Positions 8,769 to 15,778 of a stretch of 61,571 bases of DNA are shown here, in pieces. Under the pieces are notes generated by a model. It was not told where the DNA came from. It saw only the letters and a program-made list of their open reading frames with translations, and made no database searches. How positions within the stretch are numbered: the first letter of the stretch is position 1; each line of letters begins with the position of its first letter. The translations under genes and the position numbers were made by a program. Origin of the DNA: Alicyclobacillus shizuokensis NBRC 103103 (GTDB lineage: Bacteria; Bacillota; Bacilli; Alicyclobacillales; Alicyclobacillaceae); NCBI RefSeq assembly GCF_001552255.1, contig NZ_BCQV01000028.1:1-61571 (forward strand), given 5' to 3'.

Positions 8769-9007
8769 CAGAAGCGCCGCCCCTCTTCGATCATTTCTTG
8801 AATAGACGGCCCCTCTGAACTCACCATTTGCCGAAGGCGCTTGAACCCGTCCGCGATGTCATCCACAGACATTGTTTCATCCCGATATGGAACAATTTTC
8901 GCCACTGGTTTTCCACGTCGCGTTACCAAGATGGTTTCGCCATTCATCACTTCATCCAGTAATTCGGCTAAATGAGTTTTTGCTTCGTATGCTCCAACTT
9001 CTTTCAT
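8768..9007 (-). CDS. Phd/YefM-family antitoxin
   Basis: A 79-residue antitoxin with the Phd/YefM N-terminus VGAYEAKTHLAELLDEVMNG, strand ILVTRRGKPVAKIVP and an acidic C-terminal helix that should wrap VapC. I chose the ATG at 9007 because GGAGATG lies 8 bases upstream and the family starts just before this motif. The frame is also open from an ATG at 9088 that sits next to the hairpin leader, which would add 27 residues. If that start is used, the leader controls the antitoxin directly. Confidence 0.85.
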   Translation of the reverse strand: MKEVGAYEAKTHLAELLDEVMNGETILVTRRGKPVAKIVPYRDETMSVDDIADGFKRLRQMVSSEGPSIQEMIEEGRRF

Positions 9008-9088
9008 ACGGATCATCTCCAATAAACCAGTCGTTACGACCAGTTTATTCGAAATGACATCTGTTAACAATCGTGTTTTATCCACCAT

Positions 9089-9158
9089 GTCCCTCGCCTG
9101 GGCTTGGGACGAGAGGCTCCCTCCGTCCCAGGCATGCAGACGGAGGGATTCACCTCCT
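9089..9158 (-). promoter_or_regulatory. Alternating-hairpin leader of the phd-vapC pair
   Basis: It is a sequence relative of the methylase leader. AGGAGGTGAA follows the ardC stop closely; arm 1 (9139-9148) pairs with arm 2 (9118-9127). Arm 2 can instead pair with arm 3 (9124-9130 with 9105-9111, and 9120-9123 with 9113-9116). Arm 3 (9106-9110) can pair with 9089-9093, adjacent to an ATG. The loop base changes between this copy and the methylase copy leave all three pairings intact. Confidence 0.7.
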
Positions 9159-9162
9159 GTTT

Positions 9163-10020
9163 TTAGATCGCCTTGCGCAACTCCGGCGTCTCTTCCAATG
9201 CCCTGAGAATCCGATCCGCCGCCTGCTGAATCCTCGTCCCGCACGCCTTGAGGGCATTCACGGCCTCTTTCCCACTCCATCCGGCGATGTATCCGAACGA
9301 GTAGTCCGAGGTATCCAACCCCAACGCGTGTGCGACTACAAAGGCGGTAGATTCAGCCTCAAGCTCGATCCACGGCCGGCAGGATGCATCCAGGGGACCC
9401 TGGTTGTGCAGAATCCCATGTGCCCATTCGTGAATCAAGGTTTTTGCCTTGTGCGCCTCGGGCAATGTCTGAACAATCTCGATGTGCTGCGTTCGCAACT
9501 CGAATCGACCGTTTGCGCTGCCGAGGGACTTGACTTCACGAATCGGGAACGGGCAGGCCTTATGCAGCTTTCCGTACAGGTCACTCTCACCCGTGAGAAT
9601 CCGCGGTCTCTCAACTTGCGGCAACGGCTCTCCTTCTGTTTGCGATACGTCGAACACGTACACGACACGATAGCCGTACAACACGCGCTCCGTGTCTTCA
9701 TCATGTTGCTCTTTCTCTTGTTCCTCTTCGCTTGCCTGTTCCTCGTTCACCGGTTTTGCCTTGGTCTTACGGAACAACGGTGCGAAGATCTCAATCCCGC
9801 GCTCACCCTTTTTGACATAGCGGCCAAGCTCCTTCCACCGGTTGTAGCCGGCGACGAGGGTCGCATTGGGCCGCTGGATCATGATGAGCAACGTGTTTGC
9901 GAAGCTATATCGATGGAACGTCGCTTGGAACTGCAGAAACTTTCGCCACTCAGCACTATCGAGCAGTGTCTCCAGTCCTTTTTCCAAGCGTTCCATGGCA
10001 GCTTTCGTCTTCCCGTTCAT
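9163..10020 (-). CDS. ardC: ArdC-like antirestriction protein with zincin domain
   Basis: The N-terminal 120 residues follow the ArdC ssDNA-binding domain (the pattern YSFANTLLIMIQRP, then VAGYNRWKELGRYVKKGERG). The C-terminal half has a zinc metallopeptidase motif HEWAH near residue 217 with a downstream ELEAES glutamate, as in ArdC and ImmA/IrrE-like proteins. ArdC-type proteins protect incoming plasmid DNA from restriction; the protease activity is reported for related proteins but is unproven here. An acidic insert (about residues 95-110) is rich in E and Q. It follows dnaN in the operon and has a structured leader before its ATG. Confidence 0.85.
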   Translation of the reverse strand: MNGKTKAAMERLEKGLETLLDSAEWRKFLQFQATFHRYSFANTLLIMIQRPNATLVAGYNRWKELGRYVKKGERGIEIFAPLFRKTKAKPVNEEQASEEEQEKEQHDEDTERVLYGYRVVYVFDVSQTEGEPLPQVERPRILTGESDLYGKLHKACPFPIREVKSLGSANGRFELRTQHIEIVQTLPEAHKAKTLIHEWAHGILHNQGPLDASCRPWIELEAESTAFVVAHALGLDTSDYSFGYIAGWSGKEAVNALKACGTRIQQAADRILRALEETPELRKAI

Positions 10021-10023
10021 TTC

Positions 10024-10090
10024 GACGCCCCACCCATCAACACCAAAGGGGGCGTCCCCTCTTGGTGCTGACGAGGGGACTTCCTCCCTT
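10024..10090 (-). promoter_or_regulatory. Alternating-hairpin leader of ardC
   Basis: Arm 1 (10073-10080) pairs with arm 2 (10054-10061) as GTCCCCTC/GAGGGGAC. Arm 2 can instead pair with arm 3: 10062-10067 with 10041-10046 (CACCAA/TTGGTG), plus 10056-10059 with 10048-10051. Arm 3 (10049-10056) can pair over 8 bp with 10024-10031 (GACGCCCC/GGGGCGTC), four bases before the ATG. GGGAGGAA precedes arm 1. The sequence is unlike the methylase leader, but the layout is the same. Confidence 0.7.
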
Positions 10091-10116
10091 CGGATTTAGA
10101 TTTGGTGGGCCTTACC

Positions 10117-11298
10117 TTACGCGCTCTTACGCTTACTGGTCGCAGACTGGGCCGGGGCATTCAGCATCGGAGCGATGAGACCCAACCCTGAGCCGTCGAC
10201 CGGTTTTACCGTGAACGTCTGTTTGGCGTTCGTGAAGCCTGCCTCTACCAACTCCACACCCTCATACGACCGGAGCAAGGCAATCCAGTAGTGAATATTG
10301 CAGTGAATGATCATTTCTTCCCCCGTTTGCGTAGACGACTTCACGTCAACGGTGTCCGTTGCGTACCCATATTGTGCTGACTGGGTGAACAACACAACAC
10401 GCTCGGGAGAAATCCGGAATTCAACTTCATGTTCCGTCTCGGACAAAACCGATACCCGTTCGCATGCTTCCAGCAACGCCTGACGGTCCACAACCACCTT
10501 GATGGGCGGATTCTGCGGGATGACGCGGGAGGTGTCGGGATAAACCCCTTCCAACCCACGCATGACCATGCGGTACATATCGTCATCCCAAGACACCGTG
10601 CAGGATGATGGGCCGAGCGTCAAAGTGACCTCTTCGTCATCATCCCGCGCCGGTAGAACCGCGACCAACTTGTCCAACAGGACCGCAGGTACTGGCAGGC
10701 TCCGTGGTTCTCCACTCACCGACTTGCACACTACGGTGTATTCGGCGAGCCGCATCCCGTCGGTTGCAACCGCGTGAATGCCTGTGTCCGACACGGTCAG
10801 GTTCACGCCGGTCAAGACAGGGCGAGCATTTCCTTCATACACTGCGTAGGTCGTCCGTCGAAGTAAACGATGCAGCTCAGGCGCCACGAGTACCACCGTG
10901 GTCGTGTCGTCCGGGTTATCGGTGTACGGAGTGAACAGATCCGGTTCGAGACCGGACAGCTCATACTTCGTCTTGCCGAATGCAATTTGAGCTTTCTTCT
11001 CACTGCTTGTGAGAGTGATCTGGTCCTTCGCCCTCTTGACGATCTCGAACAGCTCTTTTGCAGGAAGTAGGCATGCACCAGAGCCTTCAATGACGACGGG
11101 TGAGTCCGCCGCTTCCTGGTAGAGCGTTCGACGGATGGACATATCCAGGCTGCTCGCATATACGTCCACACGTTCTTCGTCCTTGTCCGCTTTGATGAGG
11201 ATGTGCTTGAGTACCACCTTGTTTGTCGAGGTCGGCACAACACGAACCACATCACGCAGTACCTTTTCCAGTTCTACATGGTTAAACATCACTTTCAT
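10117..11298 (-). CDS. dnaN: DNA polymerase III beta sliding clamp
   Basis: A full-length clamp subunit (393 aa; chromosomal clamps are about 370-380) with the three-domain repeat pattern. The third domain holds SVLSETEHEVEFRISPERV, and the C-terminal segment VKPVDGSGLGLIAPM corresponds to the family's PMR-type ending, here altered. It would tether polymerases and other clamp-binding proteins to DNA. A plasmid-borne clamp suggests the element builds or biases its own replication or repair complex. It has an ordinary ribosome-binding site (AAAGGAGGAAAACGAA) and no hairpin leader, so it may be expressed without the switch control seen around it. Confidence 0.9.
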   Translation of the reverse strand: MKVMFNHVELEKVLRDVVRVVPTSTNKVVLKHILIKADKDEERVDVYASSLDMSIRRTLYQEAADSPVVIEGSGACLLPAKELFEIVKRAKDQITLTSSEKKAQIAFGKTKYELSGLEPDLFTPYTDNPDDTTTVVLVAPELHRLLRRTTYAVYEGNARPVLTGVNLTVSDTGIHAVATDGMRLAEYTVVCKSVSGEPRSLPVPAVLLDKLVAVLPARDDDEEVTLTLGPSSCTVSWDDDMYRMVMRGLEGVYPDTSRVIPQNPPIKVVVDRQALLEACERVSVLSETEHEVEFRISPERVVLFTQSAQYGYATDTVDVKSSTQTGEEMIIHCNIHYWIALLRSYEGVELVEAGFTNAKQTFTVKPVDGSGLGLIAPMLNAPAQSATSKRKSA

Positions 11299-11331
11299 TT
11301 CGTTTTCCTCCTTTTGTTTGTCCGAAAAAGT

Positions 11332-11643
11332 TCAATGAAAAACCAGCCGAGTCCATGCGGGGTGCACTTGAGTAGGCACCTCCAAGACGTCGCCTGGTTG
11401 AATTCGTGAGACATCACGGATGTGGTTATGCTGAACAATGGCATCGACCACATACCGCGTATTATTGGATGTATTTTGTTTCTCGGCGATGGACCAAACG
11501 GTTTGCCCCGGTTGCACAACGACTTGTTTCCAACCCGTTAACTCAGGCGGAAGAAGTCGAAGCGTAAGGAGCATTTCGACTCCGGCTAGAAGAATGAGTC
11601 CAATCGCGCCGTATCCGATGTATCTTATGATTCGCAATGCCAT
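11332..11643 (-). CDS. Small membrane-anchored LysM protein
   Basis: A 103-residue protein with an N-terminal transmembrane segment (about residues 7-30) and a LysM motif in the second half (VVVQPGQTVWSIAEKQ, then IVQHNHI and IQPGDVLEVP). The layout recalls YneA-type division inhibitors, which are induced with the SOS response, but a simple cell-wall-binding role is equally possible. Its start codon is buried in one of the strongest leader hairpins of the window, so translation should be tightly controlled. Confidence 0.75.
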   Translation of the reverse strand: MALRIIRYIGYGAIGLILLAGVEMLLTLRLLPPELTGWKQVVVQPGQTVWSIAEKQNTSNNTRYVVDAIVQHNHIRDVSRIQPGDVLEVPTQVHPAWTRLVFH

Positions 11644-11645
11644 CC

Positions 11646-11719
11646 CCTCCGTGGGTGTAGTTCACCCACGGAGGCCCGCCGCCCGAGGGTGATTATTCAC
11701 CCCCGTTGGCGGGCGGGGT
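11646..11719 (-). promoter_or_regulatory. Alternating-hairpin leader of the LysM gene
   Basis: A 12-bp hairpin (11663-11674 with 11646-11657, CCTCCGTGGGTG against CACCCACGGAGG) buries the GGAGG ribosome-binding site, two bases from the ATG. Upstream, 11697-11702 and 11687-11692 form GGGTGA/TCACCC with loop ATAA inside a larger GC stem. TCACCC can pair instead with the GGGTGA at 11662-11667, which would open the SD hairpin. Confidence 0.75.
11673..11719 (-). repeat. Leader repeat, copy 1 (47 nt identical)
   Basis: These 47 bases recur without change at 12609-12655, in the same place relative to the next start codon. They fold into a GC stem with an inner GGGTGA-ATAA-TCACCC hairpin. Confidence 0.9.
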
Positions 11720-11725
11720 GGTTAC

Positions 11726-12106
11726 TTAGTGAATGGACATCATTTCATCAAGGCTTGTCTTTGTGCCAGAAGGCAACGAAAGAGCCATTTGCTCCAACTT
11801 GCCAATCAGCAGAAGATCCCAAGCCTTGTTTCCGCAATGGTTGCAGACGATGGTGGGAACACCATCTATCACAACACCGTTCACGGTATCGAAAGTGTCC
11901 AATCGTTCCTCTGCTAACTGTCCGCATTTGGGACAATGGGCAGACTCCATGAATTGAATGGGTTCTTTGTAAGCCGCAACAGCTCTTTTTATCAACTCTT
12001 GTTTGTCACCGTTCGTCCACAAACGAGCTTTGATTTCTAACACGTTCCATACCTCCTCATTGAGGTTGGCTTTTAGAACTGCATCATTCAAATCTGGGTG
12101 CATCAT
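11726..12106 (-). CDS. YgiT/MqsA-type zinc-finger antitoxin-like protein
   Basis: A 126-residue protein with a CPKCGQ and CNHCGNK pair spaced as in the YgiT (MqsA N-terminal) zinc finger. The start is the first of two consecutive ATG codons, preceded by AAAGGAG; longer frames begin inside the upstream gene. It follows a DUF4258 protein, and YgiT with DUF4258 is a recurrent toxin-antitoxin-like pair. Unlike MqsA the HTH part is not evident, so its DNA-binding role is unsure. Confidence 0.65.
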   Translation of the reverse strand: MMHPDLNDAVLKANLNEEVWNVLEIKARLWTNGDKQELIKRAVAAYKEPIQFMESAHCPKCGQLAEERLDTFDTVNGVVIDGVPTIVCNHCGNKAWDLLLIGKLEQMALSLPSGTKTSLDEMMSIH

Positions 12107-12152
12107 AGGGATCGTTCTCCTTTCAGTTGCACCCATTATATCGAACATTCGT

Positions 12153-12572
12153 TCATTCCTTTTCTGGTTTCCAACACAATCGGATCGTGTAGGTTTCATC
12201 CCATAAATGTGGCGACTGAGACGGATCGTATACCGTTACAACGGTTAAAACTTTGTCCTTGGTATCAGTGGCGATCACCAAGTGCAAAGGCCTATAGACC
12301 GTTGGCGCAATTTTAGCGTAACCCAGCCAAAGCCACTTAGTTCCAGACTTTGTGCATGCAAAATGAATGCATTCCCCATTTTCAAATGCTTGGATTGCCT
12401 GCCACGGTGGGATATGACGTTGATCTTCCCGATCTTCGACATGGCGCGACCATTCTAACTTATATCCGCTACGCAGAAGTTCACGAAGCTCGTCGCCATG
12501 TTCTTCCGCATGTTTTATACCGCGCATCCAAGCTCGTGCTTTGCTTTGACATTCAGGATGTGAGCATGCCAT
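12153..12572 (-). CDS. DUF4258-like protein, probable toxin of a YgiT pair
   Basis: A 139-residue protein with an N-terminal CSHPECQSKA segment (possible metal site) and a C-terminal beta region, WLGYAKIAPTVYRPLHLVIATD, then VLTVVTVYDPS, that resembles the RelE-like fold of DUF4258/MqsR-type toxins. The next gene downstream encodes a YgiT zinc-finger protein, 46 bases away. The ATG at 12572 follows GGGGAGGGAGC. A structured leader with the duplicated 47-base element precedes it. The toxin role is inferred from the family pairing. Confidence 0.6.
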   Translation of the reverse strand: MACSHPECQSKARAWMRGIKHAEEHGDELRELLRSGYKLEWSRHVEDREDQRHIPPWQAIQAFENGECIHFACTKSGTKWLWLGYAKIAPTVYRPLHLVIATDTKDKVLTVVTVYDPSQSPHLWDETYTIRLCWKPEKE

Positions 12573-12582
12573 TTTGCTCCCT

Positions 12583-12655
12583 CCCCGCAGGTCAACTTTC
12601 ACCCGCGGGGCCCGCCGCCCGAGGGTGATTATTCACCCCCGTTGGCGGGCGGGGT
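12583..12655 (-). promoter_or_regulatory. Alternating-hairpin leader of the DUF4258-YgiT pair
   Basis: The 5' half is the duplicated 47-base element. The 3' half forms CCCCGC/GCGGGG (12605-12610 with 12583-12588) immediately before GGGGAGGGAGC and the ATG. The GGGTGA at 12597-12606 can pair back to TCACCC of the duplicated part, giving the same three-way choice as in the LysM leader. Confidence 0.7.
12609..12655 (-). repeat. Leader repeat, copy 2 (47 nt identical)
   Basis: Identical to 11673-11719. The flanking bases diverge at once on both sides, which shows that only the 5' half of the leader was duplicated or conserved. Confidence 0.9.
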
Positions 12656-12666
12656 TATCAAAGCTC

Positions 12667-12942
12667 TTACAATGCGTGCGTGTGTTTGTGTTTCCGTCGC
12701 ACCGTGATACTGGTTTTCCACTCGTCCGCGGAGTACACAGTAATTACCGTGTTCGGCTTGGCAAGAACCACATGAATTGGTTTGCCATTGATGTCTCCAC
12801 GCTTCATAACACGGGTTCCGTTCTCTTGCACGGTAACGCCGACCTGGGCGATCTGCTCAACTGCTTCAATGGGCAGCCGGCGTTCGATGATCCGTCGGAC
12901 AGCGTGTCCGTTGAATACTGGTTTCATCAGGGTCATTCTCAT
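12667..12942 (-). CDS. DUF4258 domain protein
   Basis: A 91-residue protein with the DUF4258 pattern: an N-terminal H-x3-R-x3-ERRLP helix, then VTVQENGTRVMKRGDINGKPIHVVLA and a final strand VITVYSADEW. Members resemble RelE-type toxins and are often in two-gene units, but I see no clear antitoxin directly beside it. The start is uncertain (three ATG codons within 15 bases). The 5' end overlaps the 3' end of the neighbouring small ORF by 77 bases, so one of the two boundaries may be wrong. Confidence 0.6.
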   Translation of the reverse strand: MRMTLMKPVFNGHAVRRIIERRLPIEAVEQIAQVGVTVQENGTRVMKRGDINGKPIHVVLAKPNTVITVYSADEWKTSITVRRKHKHTHAL

Positions 12943-13090
12943 GTGGTTTCACACTCCAATCGTCGATGTGCTCCCGGTATGCCGTGAGCGCGGCAGGGAG
13001 CGTGCCATCGAAGTAGTGTTTGAGTATCTGTTTCAGTACGTACGCGTCGTCGTCCGACCGGAAGAACGAGGGGATGGAGAACATTTGCAT
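12866..13090 (-). CDS. Small protein of unknown function
   Basis: A 74-residue ORF beginning 14 bases after the stop of the ATPase gene, with GAGGGTGAT at good distance from its ATG. The first 45 residues look like a folded unit with two helices (DDDAYVLKQILKHYFDGTLP); the tail is basic and polar and overlaps the next gene. I do not recognise it. Its tight coupling to the SbcC-like ATPase suggests it could be an accessory subunit. Confidence 0.5.
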   Translation of the reverse strand: MQMFSIPSFFRSDDDAYVLKQILKHYFDGTLPAALTAYREHIDDWSVKPHENDPDETSIQRTRCPTDHRTPAAH

Positions 13091-13103
13091 GTGCTTATCA
13101 CCC

Positions 13104-14642
13104 TCATGCAACGGCCGAATCGCCTTCGCGTTTAACGATGAGCTGCGTGTCGGCAACAAACGCTGCGATAACTTGTCCGCTAAATGTCTCGCCGAACAGG
13201 TTTTGCACCGATTCGGCATTGTCGACGTACACGGGCATTTCTTCACCGCGGGCGAAGGCCAACACGCGCCCGATCTCGATGTCACACCGCACCTTTTCGG
13301 AGAAGGAGAGCAACCGGTACGGACGCCCTTTCCACTCGATGCGGAAAGACTCTCGAATCTCGCCGGTCTCCTTGTTCACGTCCATCAAATGGATGCGGAC
13401 GTTCTTAAAGAGACCGTTGAGTTTCTCGTGTTGCGCACGGATGTACTCGAATCGGAACTCCTGCAACGCCTTGAGCTTGCTCTGAAGCGATTCGAGGTTT
13501 CGACGATCTTGCTCAATCATCGTACGCAATTCTTGCAACTTCTCTTTGGCAGTCTGGTAGCTTTTAAGAGCCACCGCATATTCCGCTTGCTTCTGACGTT
13601 CTTCATCGATCGCTGTCTCTACGCGTTCGATGAGTGCTTGGATCGAAGCCTCCAACTTTGGCCGATCCGGCAGAGCTTCAAGGCGATCCAACTCTGCCCG
13701 AACCTGCTTGCCTTGCTGGATGACTTCTGCCAGCCGCTCTTTGTATTCTCGCATCGCCTTTTCACGGACGGCCTGCACTTTATCCCCTGGAAGGCGCTGT
13801 CCGCATGCGGGGCAGTGAGTATCCACCTTTGGAGGATTCGACTTGATTTCCCGGTATTTTTGCTGGAGCCGAGTATGTTCCACCTTCAGTTCCTTCAACC
13901 GAGATTCGCGTACTTCCACTTGTGCTTCAAACTTGATACTAGCCCGCTTGGCCATTTCGTACCGCTGGCGATCTTCTGCGGAAACGAGGGGCTTAAACGG
14001 CTTTGGCGGTCCCTGTTCGAGCACGCTCGTGTATGCGCGCATTTCTCCTTCGGCCCGAATGAGTTCCTGTTCCAACTCATGGATTTCGTTGCGCACTTTT
14101 TTCGTGGCAACTTCGATGGAATCAATGCCCATGGCAAATTGGTCATGAGCGAGGAGCTCCGCGGATTCTGAAGACATCCGTGTCAGTACTTCCTCTTTGG
14201 GAACATCCGGGACACACTTGGCCAGAATGGCTTTTGCGTCTTTTGGCTCCAAAGAACTGAAGTACCCCGGAAGGAAAACCGACAGGAATTCAGAGACCGT
14301 TCCGAACATCCCTTCGATCTCCCCGGGCTTAGGCCGCCGGCCGTTCACCGTGAGCACGGAGGCTTTCTTTCCGGCCCGCGTCCGCGCGAGTACGATTTCC
14401 TTGCCCGCCGCGTCCACGAGCGTGACCGCGACCGACATGTCCTTGGCTCCCAGGCGCATCAGGCTTTCGTCTTGCTTGGACTTGCCCAGGATGTTGGTGC
14501 CGTATAAGCACCACACCACAGCTTCAGCCAATGTGGACTTGCCCGCGCCGTTGTGCCCGTGAATGGTGGTCACAGGGCCAAACTCGACAGTTTGGTGTTC
14601 GTAGCAGCGGAAATTCTCGAGGGTGATCGTCTTGATACGCAT
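13104..14642 (-). CDS. Rad50/SbcC-like AAA ATPase
   Basis: A 512-residue SMC-type ATPase. The Walker A motif HGHNGAGKST is near residue 32, followed by a Q-loop, a long coiled coil, and a CPACG half-hook near the middle (about residue 280) as in Rad50 zinc hooks. The C-terminal ATPase half has LLSFSEKVRCDIEIGRVLA in the position of the signature motif and PVYVDNAES where Walker B is expected. Rad50 proteins work with an Mre11-type nuclease; none is encoded nearby, so it may use the host SbcD or act alone. Start chosen at the ATG preceded by AAAGGATGG. Confidence 0.8.
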   Translation of the reverse strand: MRIKTITLENFRCYEHQTVEFGPVTTIHGHNGAGKSTLAEAVVWCLYGTNILGKSKQDESLMRLGAKDMSVAVTLVDAAGKEIVLARTRAGKKASVLTVNGRRPKPGEIEGMFGTVSEFLSVFLPGYFSSLEPKDAKAILAKCVPDVPKEEVLTRMSSESAELLAHDQFAMGIDSIEVATKKVRNEIHELEQELIRAEGEMRAYTSVLEQGPPKPFKPLVSAEDRQRYEMAKRASIKFEAQVEVRESRLKELKVEHTRLQQKYREIKSNPPKVDTHCPACGQRLPGDKVQAVREKAMREYKERLAEVIQQGKQVRAELDRLEALPDRPKLEASIQALIERVETAIDEERQKQAEYAVALKSYQTAKEKLQELRTMIEQDRRNLESLQSKLKALQEFRFEYIRAQHEKLNGLFKNVRIHLMDVNKETGEIRESFRIEWKGRPYRLLSFSEKVRCDIEIGRVLAFARGEEMPVYVDNAESVQNLFGETFSGQVIAAFVADTQLIVKREGDSAVA

Positions 14643-14657
14643 CGTCATCCATCCTTT

Positions 14658-14720
14658 CCGTGGATTTGTGGTCACACAAACCCACGGACGGTGCCGGGGC
14701 TTGTGTGACATGCCCCGCAC
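14658..14720 (-). promoter_or_regulatory. Alternating-hairpin leader of the SbcC-like gene
   Basis: Arm 1 (14712-14720) pairs with 14691-14700. Its loop holds GTCACACAA (14701-14709 on the complementary strand), which can pair over 9 bp with 14671-14679. The segment 14675-14687 can instead pair over about 12 bp with 14658-14670 (CCGTGG...CCACGG), right in front of the AAAGGATGG ribosome-binding site. All three pairings share bases. Confidence 0.7.
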
Positions 14721-14766
14721 ACGCGTGCAGGAGGTTCAGATGCTTTTTAGAGAGGTGTCGTGTTGC

Positions 14767-15516
14767 TCAGATCGTTACCAAGGACGTTTCGTCATGCCAA
14801 AGGTCATAAATGAAACCGATCCCCTTGGCCGTAACTAACGTCTGCGTTACGTTGACGACTTTGTCCTTTCGAGTGGTACTGACTTCGCGGACCTTGAAAT
14901 ATCCGCGTTCAAGGTATTCCTGATACGGCAGGTTGTTTTTCATCAAGACCTTCTTCTCTCGCAGGAACTTAAACAGCCGGTTTCGGCCTGTACCCAGTGC
15001 TTTCGCAACCTGAGCGATGGTCTGAGCGTTAGCGCCTGACAGAAGTACGCCATACGCTTCCGCCTTCGGCGCGAGCTCTTGGACCTGTTCCTGCAAGCAA
15101 AGGCGATCCTTTTCTGTCTCAACGAGTGCCTCCAGTGCCTCCAGGTAGTTCGACGGCAGCTTGCGCCCGTCCACGTACATCCCGGGCTTCACGTACATAC
15201 CCGTCTTGCGGATCTGAGGGAGCACCTCATGGACTACCCAGCGCTTGAACTGCTTGGCCTCCGGTTTGCGGCTGCGGAGGACCAAAGAATACAACCCAGG
15301 CTCGTTGACGACGGTCATTTTCTGGTTCCCACCAGGGGTACTCACAATATGAGTACCCTTTTCGTCATCATCCAAGCCGGCGACACCTCGGTCGACCTTT
15401 GCGATTCCAAGCACCTCGCAGACATCTTTCGCGACCCACCAAGGTTCTCCGTTGATCATGATCACTCGGACCTTCTCACTCTGGAAATTGAACTCCATGA
15501 TCTCTTCCATTTGCAT
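14767..15516 (-). CDS. Phage-type antirepressor (BRO-N plus KilAC)
   Basis: A 249-residue protein. Residues 5-105 match the BRO-N domain (INGEPWWVAKDVCEVLGI, then KQFKRWVVHEVLPQIRKTG). Residues 125-245 match the KilAC antirepressor domain (AQTIAQVAKALGTGRNRLFKFLREKKVL). Phage antirepressors of this build disable repressors or act on DNA directly. Here it probably adjusts plasmid or resident prophage gene expression. The ATG at 15516 follows GGGGAGGTT, part of which is held in a leader hairpin. Confidence 0.85.
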   Translation of the reverse strand: MQMEEIMEFNFQSEKVRVIMINGEPWWVAKDVCEVLGIAKVDRGVAGLDDDEKGTHIVSTPGGNQKMTVVNEPGLYSLVLRSRKPEAKQFKRWVVHEVLPQIRKTGMYVKPGMYVDGRKLPSNYLEALEALVETEKDRLCLQEQVQELAPKAEAYGVLLSGANAQTIAQVAKALGTGRNRLFKFLREKKVLMKNNLPYQEYLERGYFKVREVSTTRKDKVVNVTQTLVTAKGIGFIYDLWHDETSLVTI

Positions 15517-15522
15517 AACCTC

Positions 15523-15593
15523 CCCGTGAGTTGGGTTTTATGAGAACCACAAGCCCACGGGTAGCGCCGGGGCTTGTGGTGATTGCCCCGCGC
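15523..15593 (-). promoter_or_regulatory. Alternating-hairpin leader of the antirepressor gene
   Basis: Arm 1 (15585-15593) pairs with 15564-15573 (GCGC plus GGGGC). The loop segment 15571-15580 can pair over 10 bp with 15546-15555 (ACCACAAGCC/GGCTTGTGGT). The segment 15556-15561 can pair with 15523-15528 (CCCGTG/CACGGG), which overlaps the GGGGAGG ribosome-binding site. It is clearly related in sequence to the SbcC-like leader. Confidence 0.7.
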
Positions 15594-15611
15594 GCTATGC
15601 GGGATGTAATG

Positions 15612-15662
15612 AAAAAGACCAACACAATCCAAGGGGAGTATCCCTTCTGGATTCCGTTGGTC
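15612..15662 (-). terminator. Intrinsic terminator / possible attenuator before the antirepressor
   Basis: Nested stems GACCAAC/GTTGGTC (15656-15662 with 15617-15623) and AATCCA/TGGATT are followed by five T residues on the minus strand. It lies between a promoter-like sequence and the antirepressor leader, so it could work as an attenuator, or simply end the upstream disrupted gene. Confidence 0.75.
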
Positions 15663-15685
15663 TTCCTGAACGAACCGAGGTTCGT

Positions 15686-15714
15686 TTTCTATTACGTTGT
15701 TGGCCGAATGTCAA
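15686..15714 (-). promoter_or_regulatory. Putative promoter upstream of the antirepressor
   Basis: TTGACA (15709-15714) and TAGAAA (15686-15691) are separated by 17 bases on the minus strand. The -35 is perfect and the -10 is weak. Transcripts would run into the terminator hairpin 24 bases further on. Confidence 0.5.
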
Positions 15715-15778
15715 CAGTCAGCTGACTTATTATGAGCCGCCCATTCAGGAAAGGCCTCTTCAAGTTTCTTAATGAGAC
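15711..15778 (-). pseudogene. 3' fragment of a gene interrupted by an IS1341 element
   Basis: Next to the right end of the TnpB element an open frame encodes about 21 residues (SLIKKLEEAFPEWAAHNKSA, then DC) ending in TGA. It reads like the C-terminus of a real protein, and it lacks a start. The matching 5' part should lie across the insertion, near 17090-17190. Confidence 0.4.

Noticed and set aside
9073-10071. Plus-strand open frame of 332 codons
   Set aside because: It is the complement of ardC; its low-complexity leucine run mirrors the E/Q-rich insert of that gene.
13020-14171. Plus-strand open frame of 383 codons
   Set aside because: It is the complement of the coiled-coil region of the SbcC-like ATPase, which gives long open shadows.
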